Positions 11,728-23,100 of a stretch of DNA of 64,000 nucleotides are shown in pieces. The stretch comes from Ignelater luminosus (lineage: Eukaryota; Arthropoda; Insecta; Coleoptera; Elateridae): contig VTPC01004843.1 of the NCBI GenBank assembly GCA_011009095.1, positions 19,815 to 83,814 of the forward strand, given 5' to 3'. Below the pieces are notes generated by a model. The model worked only from the letters and a program-made list of their open reading frames with translations. It was not told the origin of the DNA and searched no databases. The stretch's first letter is position 1. Each line of letters opens with the position of its first letter. Made by a program: the position numbers and the translations under genes.

Positions 11728-12160
11728 AGTCGATATATAAGAACCAGAGGCCAAATACAACGCGCAAATGTTGTAGCGATTGAAGATCGAAGACCTCCGT
11801 TTACAGACTTTATAGCATTTTACTCAAATAGTAGGAAAGCTCGTTTTGGAGTTGTTCATGAGCAACAAAGAAACCTGTTTGAAGTTCCGGAAAAATACTC
11901 TCTAGCCCACTGCGTGGCGAAAGATTTGAAGATGTTCCGAGGTATAGCTGTCAGCTTCAAGTTCAAGTTTGGTCGCACGAGAGAAATATCTTTACAACAC
12001 CCCGAGGTAGGCAAAACCTGCTATCTACAAGACCAGGGGCGATTCCTTTATTATCTGGTCACGAAACCTCGTTCATGTGAAAAGCCGCAGTATGAGGATT
12101 TGTGAAAGGCTCTTCACGACTTGAAGAAGTTAGCTATGCCGAGAATTGGATGTGGTCTAT
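11728..12160 (+). pseudogene. macro domain (OARD1/TARG1-like) in the pol frame behind integrase
   Basis: Directly after the integrase stop, in the same frame, the translation gives a linker (RTRGQIQRANVVAIEDRRPP) and then macro-domain signatures: KYSLAHCVAKDLKM, GIAVSFKFKFG, GRFLYYLVTKPRS, KPQYEDL and AMPRIGCGL. These match the ALC1-like/OARD1 branch of macro domains, which bind ADP-ribose and remove ADP-ribose esters from glutamate. In OARD1 a lysine in the YYLxTK region and an aspartate just after GCGL do the catalysis. Here the lysine is present, the next residue after GCGL is Tyr, and homology stops there. A TGA at 12103-12105 also interrupts the domain. Such a macro domain is not part of standard gypsy pol, so I infer it was acquired by this element lineage. 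Confidence 0.8.
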
Positions 12161-12170
12161 ACCTTTTCAA

Positions 12171-12254
12171 CTTCAAATTGGTAACAATCAATTTCAAAAT
12201 GGGAATAATCATTTTCAAATTAGGAACAAACAATTTCGAATTGAGAATAATCAA
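12171..12254 (+). repeat. four 21-bp tandem units encoding heptads
   Basis: Units start at 12171, 12192, 12213 and 12234, each a variant of TTTCAAAATGGGAATAATCA. In the frame of the 12102-12455 open frame they encode seven-residue steps (QIGNNQF, QNGNNHF, QIRNKQF, RIENNQL), compatible with a short coiled coil. The sequence after it (to 12455) is open, but I do not recognise it. The repeat starts just where macro-domain homology ends. Confidence 0.75.
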
Positions 12255-12455
12255 TTGGATCATCGTTTAAATTGCTTATACAATAAAGTTCCAGGAGGCA
12301 AGCAAGTGAATAATAAAATAAGCAATATGTTTATCTTGCTAACTACTGATGAGGTTACATTGTTAAGAGCGGTTCCAAATACAACATCTATGGTTACTAT
12401 TAAGAAACTAGAAGAGATCATGGATCTAATAGGAGAGTTCCTCACCGGCTTATAA

Positions 12456-13139
12456 CTGATAAGAGGAACTGCCTTCACAAGATCAGCTTTTAAGATGTGT
12501 AAAGAAAGGCACTAAACTTTACGTTGCATGCCAGAAGACAAATCAAAATTATTTTTTTCTGCTTATACTATTACAGTTATCAAAATCGAAGAATAGGCAA
12601 AGAAATGCCTGAAATGAGAATACTCATCTGTGGAAAAACTTACAGAGTCTTTGACCAAACCGTTAAAAAAATCTGAGCTTCTTTGCATGTGGATGAACAC
12701 TTATGAAAGCAAGCAAAACACTGATGTCAAGATATTCCTTTTTCCTGTACACATTCAGATCCCAAATTTAATTCCAATCACTAAAAGCACTCTTTTGTAA
12801 TAGAATATAAATATTTTTAAGATCTTTGACGTCCGGTAGCGCCTTAATGGAGCACTTTTGGATAAAGGTAAGTTTGGTTAAATTGTCCTATTTTGATCTG
12901 AGAAATATGTGGTAAGGCATTGTACAGACCTTTTAGGGGCACCCTGTACAATCCCTTTGTCAAACTTAAGAAGGCAATTTATTCACTAATATTTTAGTTT
13001 TATTAGATTATCGACACTTGATAGCTTATATTAAATGTTTAATCTTAATGATAATAGTATCTCAAATAATTACAAATTGATTAATAAAATAGACACCTAT
13101 GTACAAAACAAATTAATTATGTACAACAATTACATATGG
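12456..13139. other. 3' flank of the RRP5 gene, no gene seen
   Basis: There are no recognisable coding domains. On the minus strand two AATAAA-type poly(A) signals fall downstream of the RRP5 stop (plus-strand tttatt at 12978-12983 and 12998-13003), 137-162 nt past the stop codon; either could end the transcript. The rest is AT-rich with scattered stops. Confidence 0.5.
12978..13003 (-). terminator. candidate poly(A) signals of RRP5
   Basis: Two AATAAA hexamers on the minus strand lie shortly after the stop codon of the last RRP5 exon. Position and motif fit; no transcript data are available. Confidence 0.4.
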
Positions 13140-14117
13140 CTACTTATTCACATAATTTTTTGCCAATTGCATAACATGTTCAAGTTGTTCTGGAGTGCCA
13201 TGTGCCTTCTCAAAATCAATGTATTTTTTAAACAGTACTTTCAATTTCTTCGCAGGAATATCCTGAGACACTGATTTTTCCAATATATTTCTGAAAGAAG
13301 ATCCAACAAAATTAAATATATTTCAAATGATATAAACATAACTACCTTGCAGTATCAATATCAGCTTTCTTAATAACCTGATCAACGTACGTACACCAAA
13401 TGTCTACTCTTTTAGGTTCGTTTTGTAGGACAGTTTCAAATAATGCTTCTGCATGGGCTTTCTCGCCATATTCAAATTCCATTATGGCATATTGTACAAG
13501 TAATGTAACACCTAATAAAAAAGATATCAATACAAAATTATAGAAAAGTAATCCATGTATAACTTTAAATGACTAACACGAGCGTTTCTCAACTTTTTTT
13601 TTTTAAATTACAGAAGTCGAATGTTTACTTACACTGTCTTTTTGTAAATGTCAGAAGTGCAGCATCTTTAAAACTCCTTGCTTTTTGAATTTGCTTATGC
13701 TTATAATAAACACGTCCTATATCCAGCCACATTTTCAAATCTTGTTTAAATTTGCGTTTTGCTTTCAAAACCATTTTTTCCATGTCATCGAATTTATTCA
13801 CTTCAGCTAACACGGTAATAACAGACAAATATATTTTTAAGGGATCATTACACTTTACTGCTCTTTCAAAAGCTTCATCGAAGAAAGTCTAAAATAAATG
13901 ATTAACATCAGCACAAGGAATATAGCAAAAACTATAGAATAGTTTCACTATCGAAAAACCAAAATATTCATATCCACATTGTGCTTACCTGTTCACCATA
14001 CATACATTCAAAACTAAGAAGTGCAATCCAAATATTCAAACGTTCTGCCGTCAATTCTAAATTAATTGTCCTTAAAGCATCTTCTGCAACTATTCTCGTT
14101 TTTTCCAGCTCCGCACT
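13140..14117 (-). CDS. PDCD11: RRP5 exons 17-20 (HAT repeats and stop codon)
   Basis: Exon 17 SAELEKTRIVAEDALRTINL, exon 18 FFDEAFERAVKCNDPLKIYL and KMWLDIGRVYYKHKQIQKAR, exon 19 MEFEYGEKAHAEALFETVLQ and exon 20 KVLFKKYIDFEKAHGTPEQL match the HAT repeats at the end of RRP5 in order. The TAG stop is the complement of 13140-13142 after AKNYVNK. Introns 17-19 are 100, 121 and 55 nt. This end binds other small-subunit processome factors in yeast. Confidence 0.94.
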
Positions 14118-17100
14118 CTAATGTAAGAGTTTGTCAATAAATTAACTCATAACATTTGTATGCATATACACAGTGTTTTAATGAAAACTCGACCCCTCAA
14201 AAAACTCATCACAAAACAAATCTTCAAAGAATTGGCAAAACACGTCAATTTCGATAAATAATTCATATCCCAAATGAACAACTCCCTCAAAAATTTTAAA
14301 TAGTAAGTGGGATCAAGTGGCATTGTTTAAAAGATCTTTTCATCTTCTATGCAACCACACTGATCTTCTCAAAATCTGTCAAGTTAGTTTTCAAGAAACT
14401 GCTTCTTGGATTTTCAAATTGGGAAAATTTAAAAAAGCGGAAAAATTTCAAATTAAGGAATAATACAGTATGTTTGCAAATTCTGTTCTGACATAAACAC
14501 ATTCAGTGTCAATTCTCTATTGTAGCTCTTCCAGACATTCAGATCCAGTGGTGTAAACTTTCGATTTTAAGAGTCCCCTGAGGGAGTTAACAGGGCTTCC
14601 ACAAGCTGCGATGCATAAAAAAAGTGAGTGAATTTAGCAGATAAAATGAGAAACGGTAAATAACTGGGCAGGGCTTTAGATGCAACGAAAAAGGTGCCAC
14701 TAATCCAGTGTTGCCAGGTGTAAAGAATCTTTCTTCCCACCCGTCTAACAAAATTGTCGCCAATAACGGTACGAAAATACCCAACTTCAAAAATTCTTGA
14801 AATAATGCTCGTGTTCACAAGCTGTAATCCCGCTGACATGCTACCAGCAGTGGTGATTAAGGCTGATAGTAATTACCTGCTTTCAAACGAGTGCTGCCAA
14901 CGTCCATCGGCAATTTTATGTCGCCAATGCGATAATTTGCTGATTGCTTGTGAACACAAGTAATCTTTTATGCTGCAGGTGAAAATCATCAACCAACAGA
15001 TGGCGTTAAACTTCGTCAAAATGTATCAAAATAGCGGAGGAAAAGGGCGATTATAGCTATTGCCAACGTTGCCAGAGCTGACATAAATTTCCAAAGCTGA
15101 AGATTTATAATGTTTATTATGGTTTCTAATAATACGTTTCACTGTTGTGGAAAAAGTGTGATCATCCTCACGACGATAGAATTTTTCTCTAAGGTCCGTA
15201 AATAATAGCATATTGTGAAAGATAGATCATGCTATACGTTTTCCCCAATAAGTTCGATCACTAATACCGCGAAATACGCACCTTCGAGACGTGTTCAAAA
15301 CTAACGCCACGGCAATAAATTTTTAACAATTTCCTAATTTCCAACATAAATTGTCACAAAATAATAAAAATAACATTGCTTACGTTAATCTAACCTTAAT
15401 TTTTCCGATCACAGCACACCAGTATCATTTATGGACTTTGGTTTTTCTCCAATATGTGTCCAGAAAAGTATGCAACAAATGGAAACATTTTTTTATCAAT
15501 TTCTCAAAAAAATTGTTCATTTATAAAATTTTGTACTCACTCCAAAACTTCCAATAACAGAAATAAAACTTTGATTATTATCAACAATAATAAGGCAAAC
15601 TCAAAAAACGTTACTTTTCCATTAAAAAAGTTGCAAATTGAGGTCACTCCTGACGATGATAATACATCTTTAAATGAGTCAAGTGATGACGAGATGGACT
15701 TACCGGCGTGTACCTTCAAAACACCAAAATCTAACGACTTTGTCTTAGTAAAATTTTCTCAGAAGCAAATAAAATATTTTGTTGGTCAAATATTGACCAA
15801 TATGAACGAAAACCGACAATTTCAAGTGCAAAAATTGACAATAGCTTTTATTTTCCTTTAGGACCTGATATGGCAATGGTGTCAATTCTAGATATAGAAC
15901 TGGTATAGCCAAGTTCATGCTTATCTGGCAAGACAAAATGACAAAGGAATATATATACTTTCGTTTAGTAGAGAAATTAGCAAGAAGACAGACCGCCATT
16001 TATGATCCAGATGGATGGGAAAAAATTCTTCGAGTGTCAAAAAAGAATCCATTTGTAGTAACGAGAATGAAGAACTCGGAAAATTTTTTAGATTTTGCGG
16101 AATATCGCCAATTCTTCAATCAGTCCTTAAAAACGTCGCTTGGAAAAACCCTTCGGTGTAACATGCTGTGTAATATTTGAACATGATGGGAACAGTTTCT
16201 TATGATTTTCTTTAGATTCTCAAAATAACGGTCAGGATTATGACGCAACCATGACTGGGGATATTTTTCAAAATTGGGTGGTTAATCAGCTCATTCCTGT
16301 TTTGGATATGCTTGGGGGGAAAATGTGATTGTTATGGACAATGCTGCTTACTATTTGGTACAAATGGACAAACCTCCAACTTTTTCCTTCAAAAAAGCCA
16401 AATACAGGAATGGTTGACTAACCACAATGTCAATTTGATGCAGAATTTTCCAAAAAGCAATTGTCCATTGTCAGTATAACCCTATTGAAATGGCATGGGG
16501 GTATTGTAAGTATTTGTAAGTGTTTATTACTTGCAATGGAACCCAGGAAGATGCTATGCAAGTGTTGGTATTCTTAGAGGAAGTTTCAACAGCAGGATGG
16601 AGGCGTGGTATCATAACAGCTCTTAACCATTTGTGTCCTAGTGGTCACACGCTGGGGACACTTGGAAATAAGTTTGTATTTAGGTTTCTAGTGGCTCCAT
16701 ACATAAATAGCATAAATATTGTTTAAACAATATAAATAATTCTGTCCCCGCTCCAAAAGGTTTCTGATTTTAAACAATATAAAAAAACAAAAATAACAAA
16801 GAAAAAATCATCAAAATCAGAGCTGTTCTTGAAGACTTCCGAAAATTGCCTGTTTTACGTATTCATTGACGCGACTACCAAACGAATTCATTTAGTTGCA
16901 CAAGAACATGCAGAAAATGTCACCATCGTTGCTAATGGTCTTGGTCAGGCTGTTCCCCCTGTAATCTCCTTAAAGGCAAACAGATGAAACCGACATATTC
17001 TGATGGTTTGCCTACTGGGTCAAAAGTCATGATGACCCCAAAAAGGAGTACAACTATAGAAACATCTAGCAGCTGGTTGGATCATTTTCTAGAGTATGTG

Positions 17101-20100
17101 TTACCTCCTGCTGTTATTTTAATTTTTAACGGTGCAAAATGCCATCTGGATATTACAATTGTCGAGAAAGCAGAAGCACACGGTATCCACTTATACTATC
17201 ATGAACAAAGCAGTCTTTCGGGCATATGAAGCACGTTGGGATGTTGAATTGATAAAATACTGAGGCAAATATCCAACATGAGATTTAAACAGGAAAATAT
17301 TTTCTGAAGTTTTCTTGCTGACATGGGAAAAAACCATGACGATTGGAAACATTACCAGCGGATTTTGAGCAACGGGTACGATAAAGATGTTCTACCATTT
17401 GAGGCATTTACCTTTAGTTTGTCAAGTGAGAGACTGTAACAGAGACCTGCCTGCAACGGATTTCCCTCGGAGTTTCATGACAAAACATCTGCATATAATG
17501 ATTCCGAATATGAATCTGATGACCACTTACCTTTGTCTGTACTGCGTTTAACATTACGAACAGATGGACAAAATCCGAAGCGTGTTAAGGAAATGTATAA
17601 CATGTTTTAAGATTAAGCCACTGGAAATTGCTCAAGTGATGGGTAATCTGCCCGAAATGCGGGTGACACCATCCTTTCGCACACTGTGGGATAGATTACG
17701 CGGGACCTTGCCAGATAAAAGACGGAAAATCTCATAACCGCATATTAATAACTGCCTATCTGTGTAACTTTGTTTGGCCACAAAGGTGGTGCATGTCGAA
17801 TTGATAACCGATCTAACAGCAAATTCTTTTTTTGAATGTCTTCAAGCTTTCACCGCTCGATGTGGGTTGTGTAAACTATCTATTGTATACCGACAATACG
17901 AAAAACTTTGTAGATGTCGACCAATATTTATGAGTAGTATTCCCGATAACGAAATTTGAAGCGATTATTTGATCAATCCCCTCATTTCGAAGATATGTGG
18001 GATTGGCATATATTTAAAACCAAATTTAATATCAAGTTCGGGTTTCCACTTTGAACTTAATTTTAATTCAATAGATCATTTGTAACAAAGATTTCCATAA
18101 AACAAATCGCATATTTTAAAAGCAGCATTTGATTATGAATAAAATACTAATTTATTCGTACAGATTTTTAAAAACTCGCATCTCAAACTAAAATAGTGAT
18201 AAAATTCTTAAAATACAGTAGAGTCTCGTTTATCCGACATTCCGTAATACTCCCGACTACGATCAAAAATTTCTTTAAATCATCACAGGACTGAACGTTT
18301 TAAGTACAATATGTATGTATGTACTGTACATTTTTAACTTCAGACGATTCTGTAACTGTAAGTTCATTTTTTCAGTTAATTTTTTCCACTGATTTGTTGT
18401 AAACATGATTGTTAGGTTCGTACGGTGTAAAATTATAACATAGTTGGACGTTTACCAGGTGTATACCTATGAAATGAGACTTTCAGCTATTAGACCACAG
18501 ATGTCGCTAGGAGTATTTTTAAACTGTCCCAAATGTCTTATTTTTTTCGTCTGTCATCTGTCAACAATATTCAATTCATTGTTTGTGATGTTTCATACAA
18601 CAACGCATTTTTTTCGCTCTTAAAAATGTCGAATTTCGTGCCTTCAAACTACGATTTGCGGACATCGTTGATTTTCTGTTATCAATTGAAGAAAAACGCT
18701 TCTCAAGCTCATCAAATGCTTATAGAAGCTTACGGTGGACATGCTCTTAGCAGAGCACAGTGCTTCAGGTGGTTTGAAAAATTCCGAAGTGGTGATTTTA
18801 GCGTGGAGAACGAGGAACGTGGCCGGCCACCGAAAAAGTTTGAGGACACCGAATTGCAAGCATTGTTGAATGAAGATGATGGTCAAACGCAAGAAATGAT
18901 GGCAGAGCAGTTGGGAGTGACCCAAAAAACCATTTGCAAACGTTTGAAAGACATGGGCATGATTTTAAAGGTCGGAAGATGGGTGCCGCATGAACTGACT
19001 GAAAGGCAGCAAGAGAACCGAAAAACCACTTGTGAAATGCTGCTCTCCCGGTTCAAAAGGAAGTCTTTTTTGCATCGAATCGTTACGGGTGATGAAAAAT
19101 GGGTGTATTTCTCCAATCCCAAGCGTAAACGATCGTATGGTCCGCCCGGCCACAAGCCAAAATCAACAGCCAAACCAAATCGCTTCGGCCGCAAGGCAAT
19201 GCTGTGTGTTTTCTGGGATCAGCATGGTATGATTTGGTACGAGCTATTAAAACCAGGTGAAACAGTTGACGGTGCACGCTACCAACGACAATTGGCCGAT
19301 TTGAACAGCGCTATACACCGAAAACGCCCAGAATATGCCGATCGGCGTCACAAAGTAATTTTTCTTGATGACAATGCACCACCACATCGAACAAGAGCGA
19401 CCCGGGAATTGGTGGAGACGTACGATTGGGAACCGCTGGTGCATGCGGCTTACTCACCAGACTTGGCGCCTTCCGATTATCATTTGTTTGCATCGATGGG
19501 CCACGCACTTTCCGAGCAGCGCTTCAATTCTCACGAAGAAGCCAAAAAATGGCTCGATGATTGGTTTGCGGCCAAAGACGGCCAATTTTTTTGGCGCGGC
19601 ATTCACAAATTGCCTGAGAGATGGGTAAAATGTGTCGCTAGCGATGGCTATTATTTTGAAGATTAAATTTGTAACCATTTTTTGTTAATAAACGTTTAAA
19701 ATTGAAAAAAAAAGTCTCATTTCATAGGTATACACCTATGTAATAGGCTTTTTCTTAACATCTCCCTATTATCTGACATTTTCCCTTATCCAACGTTCTG
19801 CCGATCCGTTTATGTCGGATAAGCGAGACTCTACTGTAGTAACTTATAGTGAGTTATTTTTAAAAAGTGAGCTTGTGGACACCCCAAGTTAAATCTCTTC
19901 TGCTAATCCAACATCCTGGAAAGTTTTCATGCAAAAACTGCCACATGCAAACATCATAATGCAGGGATGGACCATCTTGTTGTAAAGTTAGTTCATTTTC
20001 TAAAACGTTATAGTGTTCCAAAATTTTGGTAACCATAACATCAATCTGATCTTCTACCAAATGTAATAAGTATTAAATAAAAAATGATCCAACAAGATGT

Positions 20101-23100
20101 TTTCCTAAAATTCAACAACCAATTTCTTGAAGACTAATTAGTAGCTTTTGAGAAAATTGTGTAGAGGATGAAAAGATCTTTTAAACAACGCATCGTTTGT
20201 CCCCCCAAAATCAGAATTGACCTATTTTTGTCAATTTCTTGAAAATTCAGTTTCTGAGGGTCAAGTTTCTATTGAAACATCATGTATAACAACTTACTGA
20301 AGCAAGATGTGCCATATATAGAACCCATATTTTAGAATTATTTGGTTTTCCTTTTATTAACTTTAAAAATTGTTCTTCAGTTTTTGGCTCTGCCACTGAA
20401 TCCGCATTTTCAATCTCTTTTCTAATAAGTTCTTCCTCTTCAAGTCTAGCTAATTCTTTTCGTTCAGCAACAGTCGGCTTCTTTTTCTTTTTCTCATTTG
20501 TTTCCACCTATAATGTAACAATAAAATATACAGACATTTTGAAGCATTTCTCAGTTCTTACTTTAGAAGTTTCATCACCGGAAGATTCATCATCACTAGA
20601 CTGATTTGCTGAATTGGAAAAGTAATTTTGGACACCGGGTAAAACAGGACGTACAGTCATTTGATTATTATCATTAATCAGTTCACTAGACTGATTTGAT
20701 GAATTGAAAAAGTAATTTTGGATACCAGGCAAAATGGGACATACAGTCATTCGATTATTGTCATTAATCAGTTCACTAGACTGATCTGTTGAAGTGGAAA
20801 AGTAATTCTGAACACCAGGTAAAACAGGATGTGCTATTGTAGTATTAGAATTGTTTCTAATATTACTTTGATCTTCATCACCGTCAGTTTCTGAATCACT
20901 CGAGACATCACTACCTTTATTACCACTATCATCATGATCATCATCATCAGATGAATCAGTTCTCACATTATTTTGCTTTTGGTTTTCATCTTTATCAGTT
21001 TCTGACTTGCTCAATGTATCATCACCAGTTAAGTTCTCTTCGTCACTTTCTTCACTCATTTCATGATCATTTTTATTCACACAAACATTATTCCTCTTAA
21101 CTTCTAACCGTTTTCGTTTCTTTTGATTACCAATATCACCATTAGCCTTTCTTTTTTCTTTCCGTGATTTATTCAATTTATGGATATATCTCTTTTCCAA
21201 GCCTATCAATTTACCACTCACTTTTCTAAAATATTAAAAATAAATTTATAGAATTATAACAACTTACTAGCCAGTAATTTATTTACCTGTAAATAACAAC
21301 TTTGACTTTTTTGAACATATCAAAGTCCATATATGGTGTGAAATTATTCTCATGCAACTTAAAAGGTACAAAAACTACTTGTCGACTTCCATCCTGATTT
21401 CTTGCCGCTACTATCACATATTCAGAGTGGATAGATATAACATCTCCATATACAGTTGAACCAAATGGCTTATCAATAACGTCATCTAACAAAAAAAAAA
21501 TGGCAAAAAAACATTAATTTTGGCAAATCTAATTATAAATAAAAAAACTGTACCTTTGATTTCATCAATTTTATTGGAAATGGACACTTCTGCAACCTCT
21601 TGATGATAATTTATCCAAAAAACAATGCCTTCTACTTTTTGGTCAACTTTAAACTTATCTAGGAAACGAAATACATTTTTATTTTTCATTGTAAAAATTG
21701 TAGAGTGACTCATTTGTTCAACTAGCAAAGGGGTAGTAGCTGACGGATTGATAGACACTGATGAGGGTCATAATTCACAGAATATTTTAAAAATGTAAAT
21801 ATTGGTTTTTACTGAAAGAACTCTGAAGATATAATTTTAATTACATTATTTTCTTGTGTTAAATATTGATTGAAACACTATACCTTGTGTTTCAGTCTGC
21901 TTCCATATAAATATCTTCTTGATAATTTATGATGAAGTGAATCGGGAATACACCAAATATAAGTTTTAATACTAACCTCGATTTTCAAGATATGCAAACC
22001 CTTTCATGCCATTTGGAAGTGATAAACAGCATCCTACATCAGTCATTTGAGAAATTACGCATTCGACGTGTTGTCCTAATTGAAGATCAGCTATTGGTGA
22101 TCCAATCTCTAAAAGGTGTGTTTTAATTTGCTCCTGATCTTGCAAATACTGTTCTAACAAGTCTAATGAATACTAGAACAAAATGTAAAAAACAAAGTAA
22201 TACATATTATTGTGAAAAACAAAATTATTTTAAGGTAGCAATTACACTAGGGTGCGTGGTTCAAAAAAAAAGCCAATCTGAATAATTTTTTGCAGTTTTG
22301 TGCCTTTAGGTGAGATATTAAAATGTGCCAGATTTTGGCTCAAGCCCAAAAAGGTTTTCGCTTCTAAATCATCCAGGCAGTTAAATAAAGTCACCAGTGC
22401 AGAGAGGGAAACATTGGTGACAATGCTGCTGGATCTGCTTTGCCACCTGCAATGGTCTTCCTCAAAAGAATTTTAAAACTCATATGTTGACAGGAGCTCC
22501 CTCAGACACATTAGGCCTAGGTCAACCTACTGGATGGATGACCGGCGAATTGTTTGCAAATGTTATCAGGCATTTTGTAAAAATGACCTCTTCTACAAAA
22601 GAAAATCTGACTCTTGTAATCATGGACAATCATGAGAGTCATTTAGCTCCAGATGTCTTGAATATTGCAAAGGAAAACGGAGTGATACTTCCTACAATAC
22701 TTCCGCATACGAGTCATAAGTTGCAAGCACTCGATGAATCAGTGTTTGGCCCGTTTCAAAATTTTTACAATGCTGCAGTAGATTCTTGGATGGTTCGACA
22801 CCCAGGGCAGACTCTGATCATTTATAATGTAGCTGAGCTTGTAGGACATGCATTTGATAAATCTATCACACCATCCAACATAAAATCCGGATTTAAAGAC
22901 AGGAATCTTTCCCTTTGATCGGGATATCTTGACCGAAGACGAATTTCTTACAAACGAAATGACAAACAGATCACTGACTCAGGAGGCACAACTGCAATCA
23001 AGGAATCATAAAACACCTCCAATCGATAACCAGCAACCTTCAAACTCAAGAGCTGTGCTCCAAGAATGTGAAAATCAAGTAATAAGACATTTGCAATGTA

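Larger units (their letters stand above)
7427..12160 (+). mobile_element. decayed Ty3/gypsy element with a trailing macro domain
   Basis: One co-linear internal region is visible: gag (7427-8330), protease (about 8480-8740), RT (9145-9836), RNase H (10040-10350), integrase (10720-11727) and a macro domain (11728-12160). All are on the plus strand in the order of gypsy elements of the mdg1/412 type. Many frameshifts and about ten stops separate the parts, so no full polyprotein can be made. No LTR was found on either side: BEL relics abut the left end, and a 21-bp tandem repeat abuts the right. The element lies outside RRP5, about 1 kb beyond its 3' end. Confidence 0.85.
18216..19836. mobile_element. 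pogo-type MITE split by a mariner
   Basis: CAGTAGAGTCTCGTTTATCC at 18216 and its inverted partner (CAGTAGAGTCTCGCTTATCC read from 19836) are both flanked by TA. Without the mariner the element is about 335 bp and has no coding sequence. This places three insertions in order: Tc1-like, then this MITE, then the mariner. Confidence 0.8.
14169..20284 (-). mobile_element. Tc1-like element filling RRP5 intron 16, with nested insertions
   Basis: The left end (TA, then CACAGTGTTTTAATGAAAAC at 14169) and the right end read inverted (TA, then CATGATGTTTCAATAGAAAC from 20284) match over the first 30 bp and again further in (both have GTTTAAAAGATCTTTTCATC). TA duplications lie at 14167-14168 and 20285-20286. 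The only transposase left is a minus-strand fragment at 19860-20060. Taking out 6116 bp plus one TA leaves an intron of 62 nt, normal for this gene. Confidence 0.75.

Noticed and set aside
11914-12105. Functional host OARD1 gene
   Set aside because: It has no separate start or introns, is in the pol frame, contains an in-frame TGA and loses homology after GCGL, so it is a decayed part of the retroelement.
14567-14839. Minus-strand open frame of 90 codons in intron 16
   Set aside because: No recognisable motif, overlapping frames of equal quality, inside transposon debris.
18533-18625. N-terminal extension of the mariner transposase from an upstream ATG
   Set aside because: The downstream ATG at 18626 gives the normal family length and start; the extra residues match nothing in mariner and lie in the 5' untranslated part.
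19083-19508. Several overlapping minus-strand frames within the mariner
   Set aside because: Shadows of the intact transposase gene on the plus strand.
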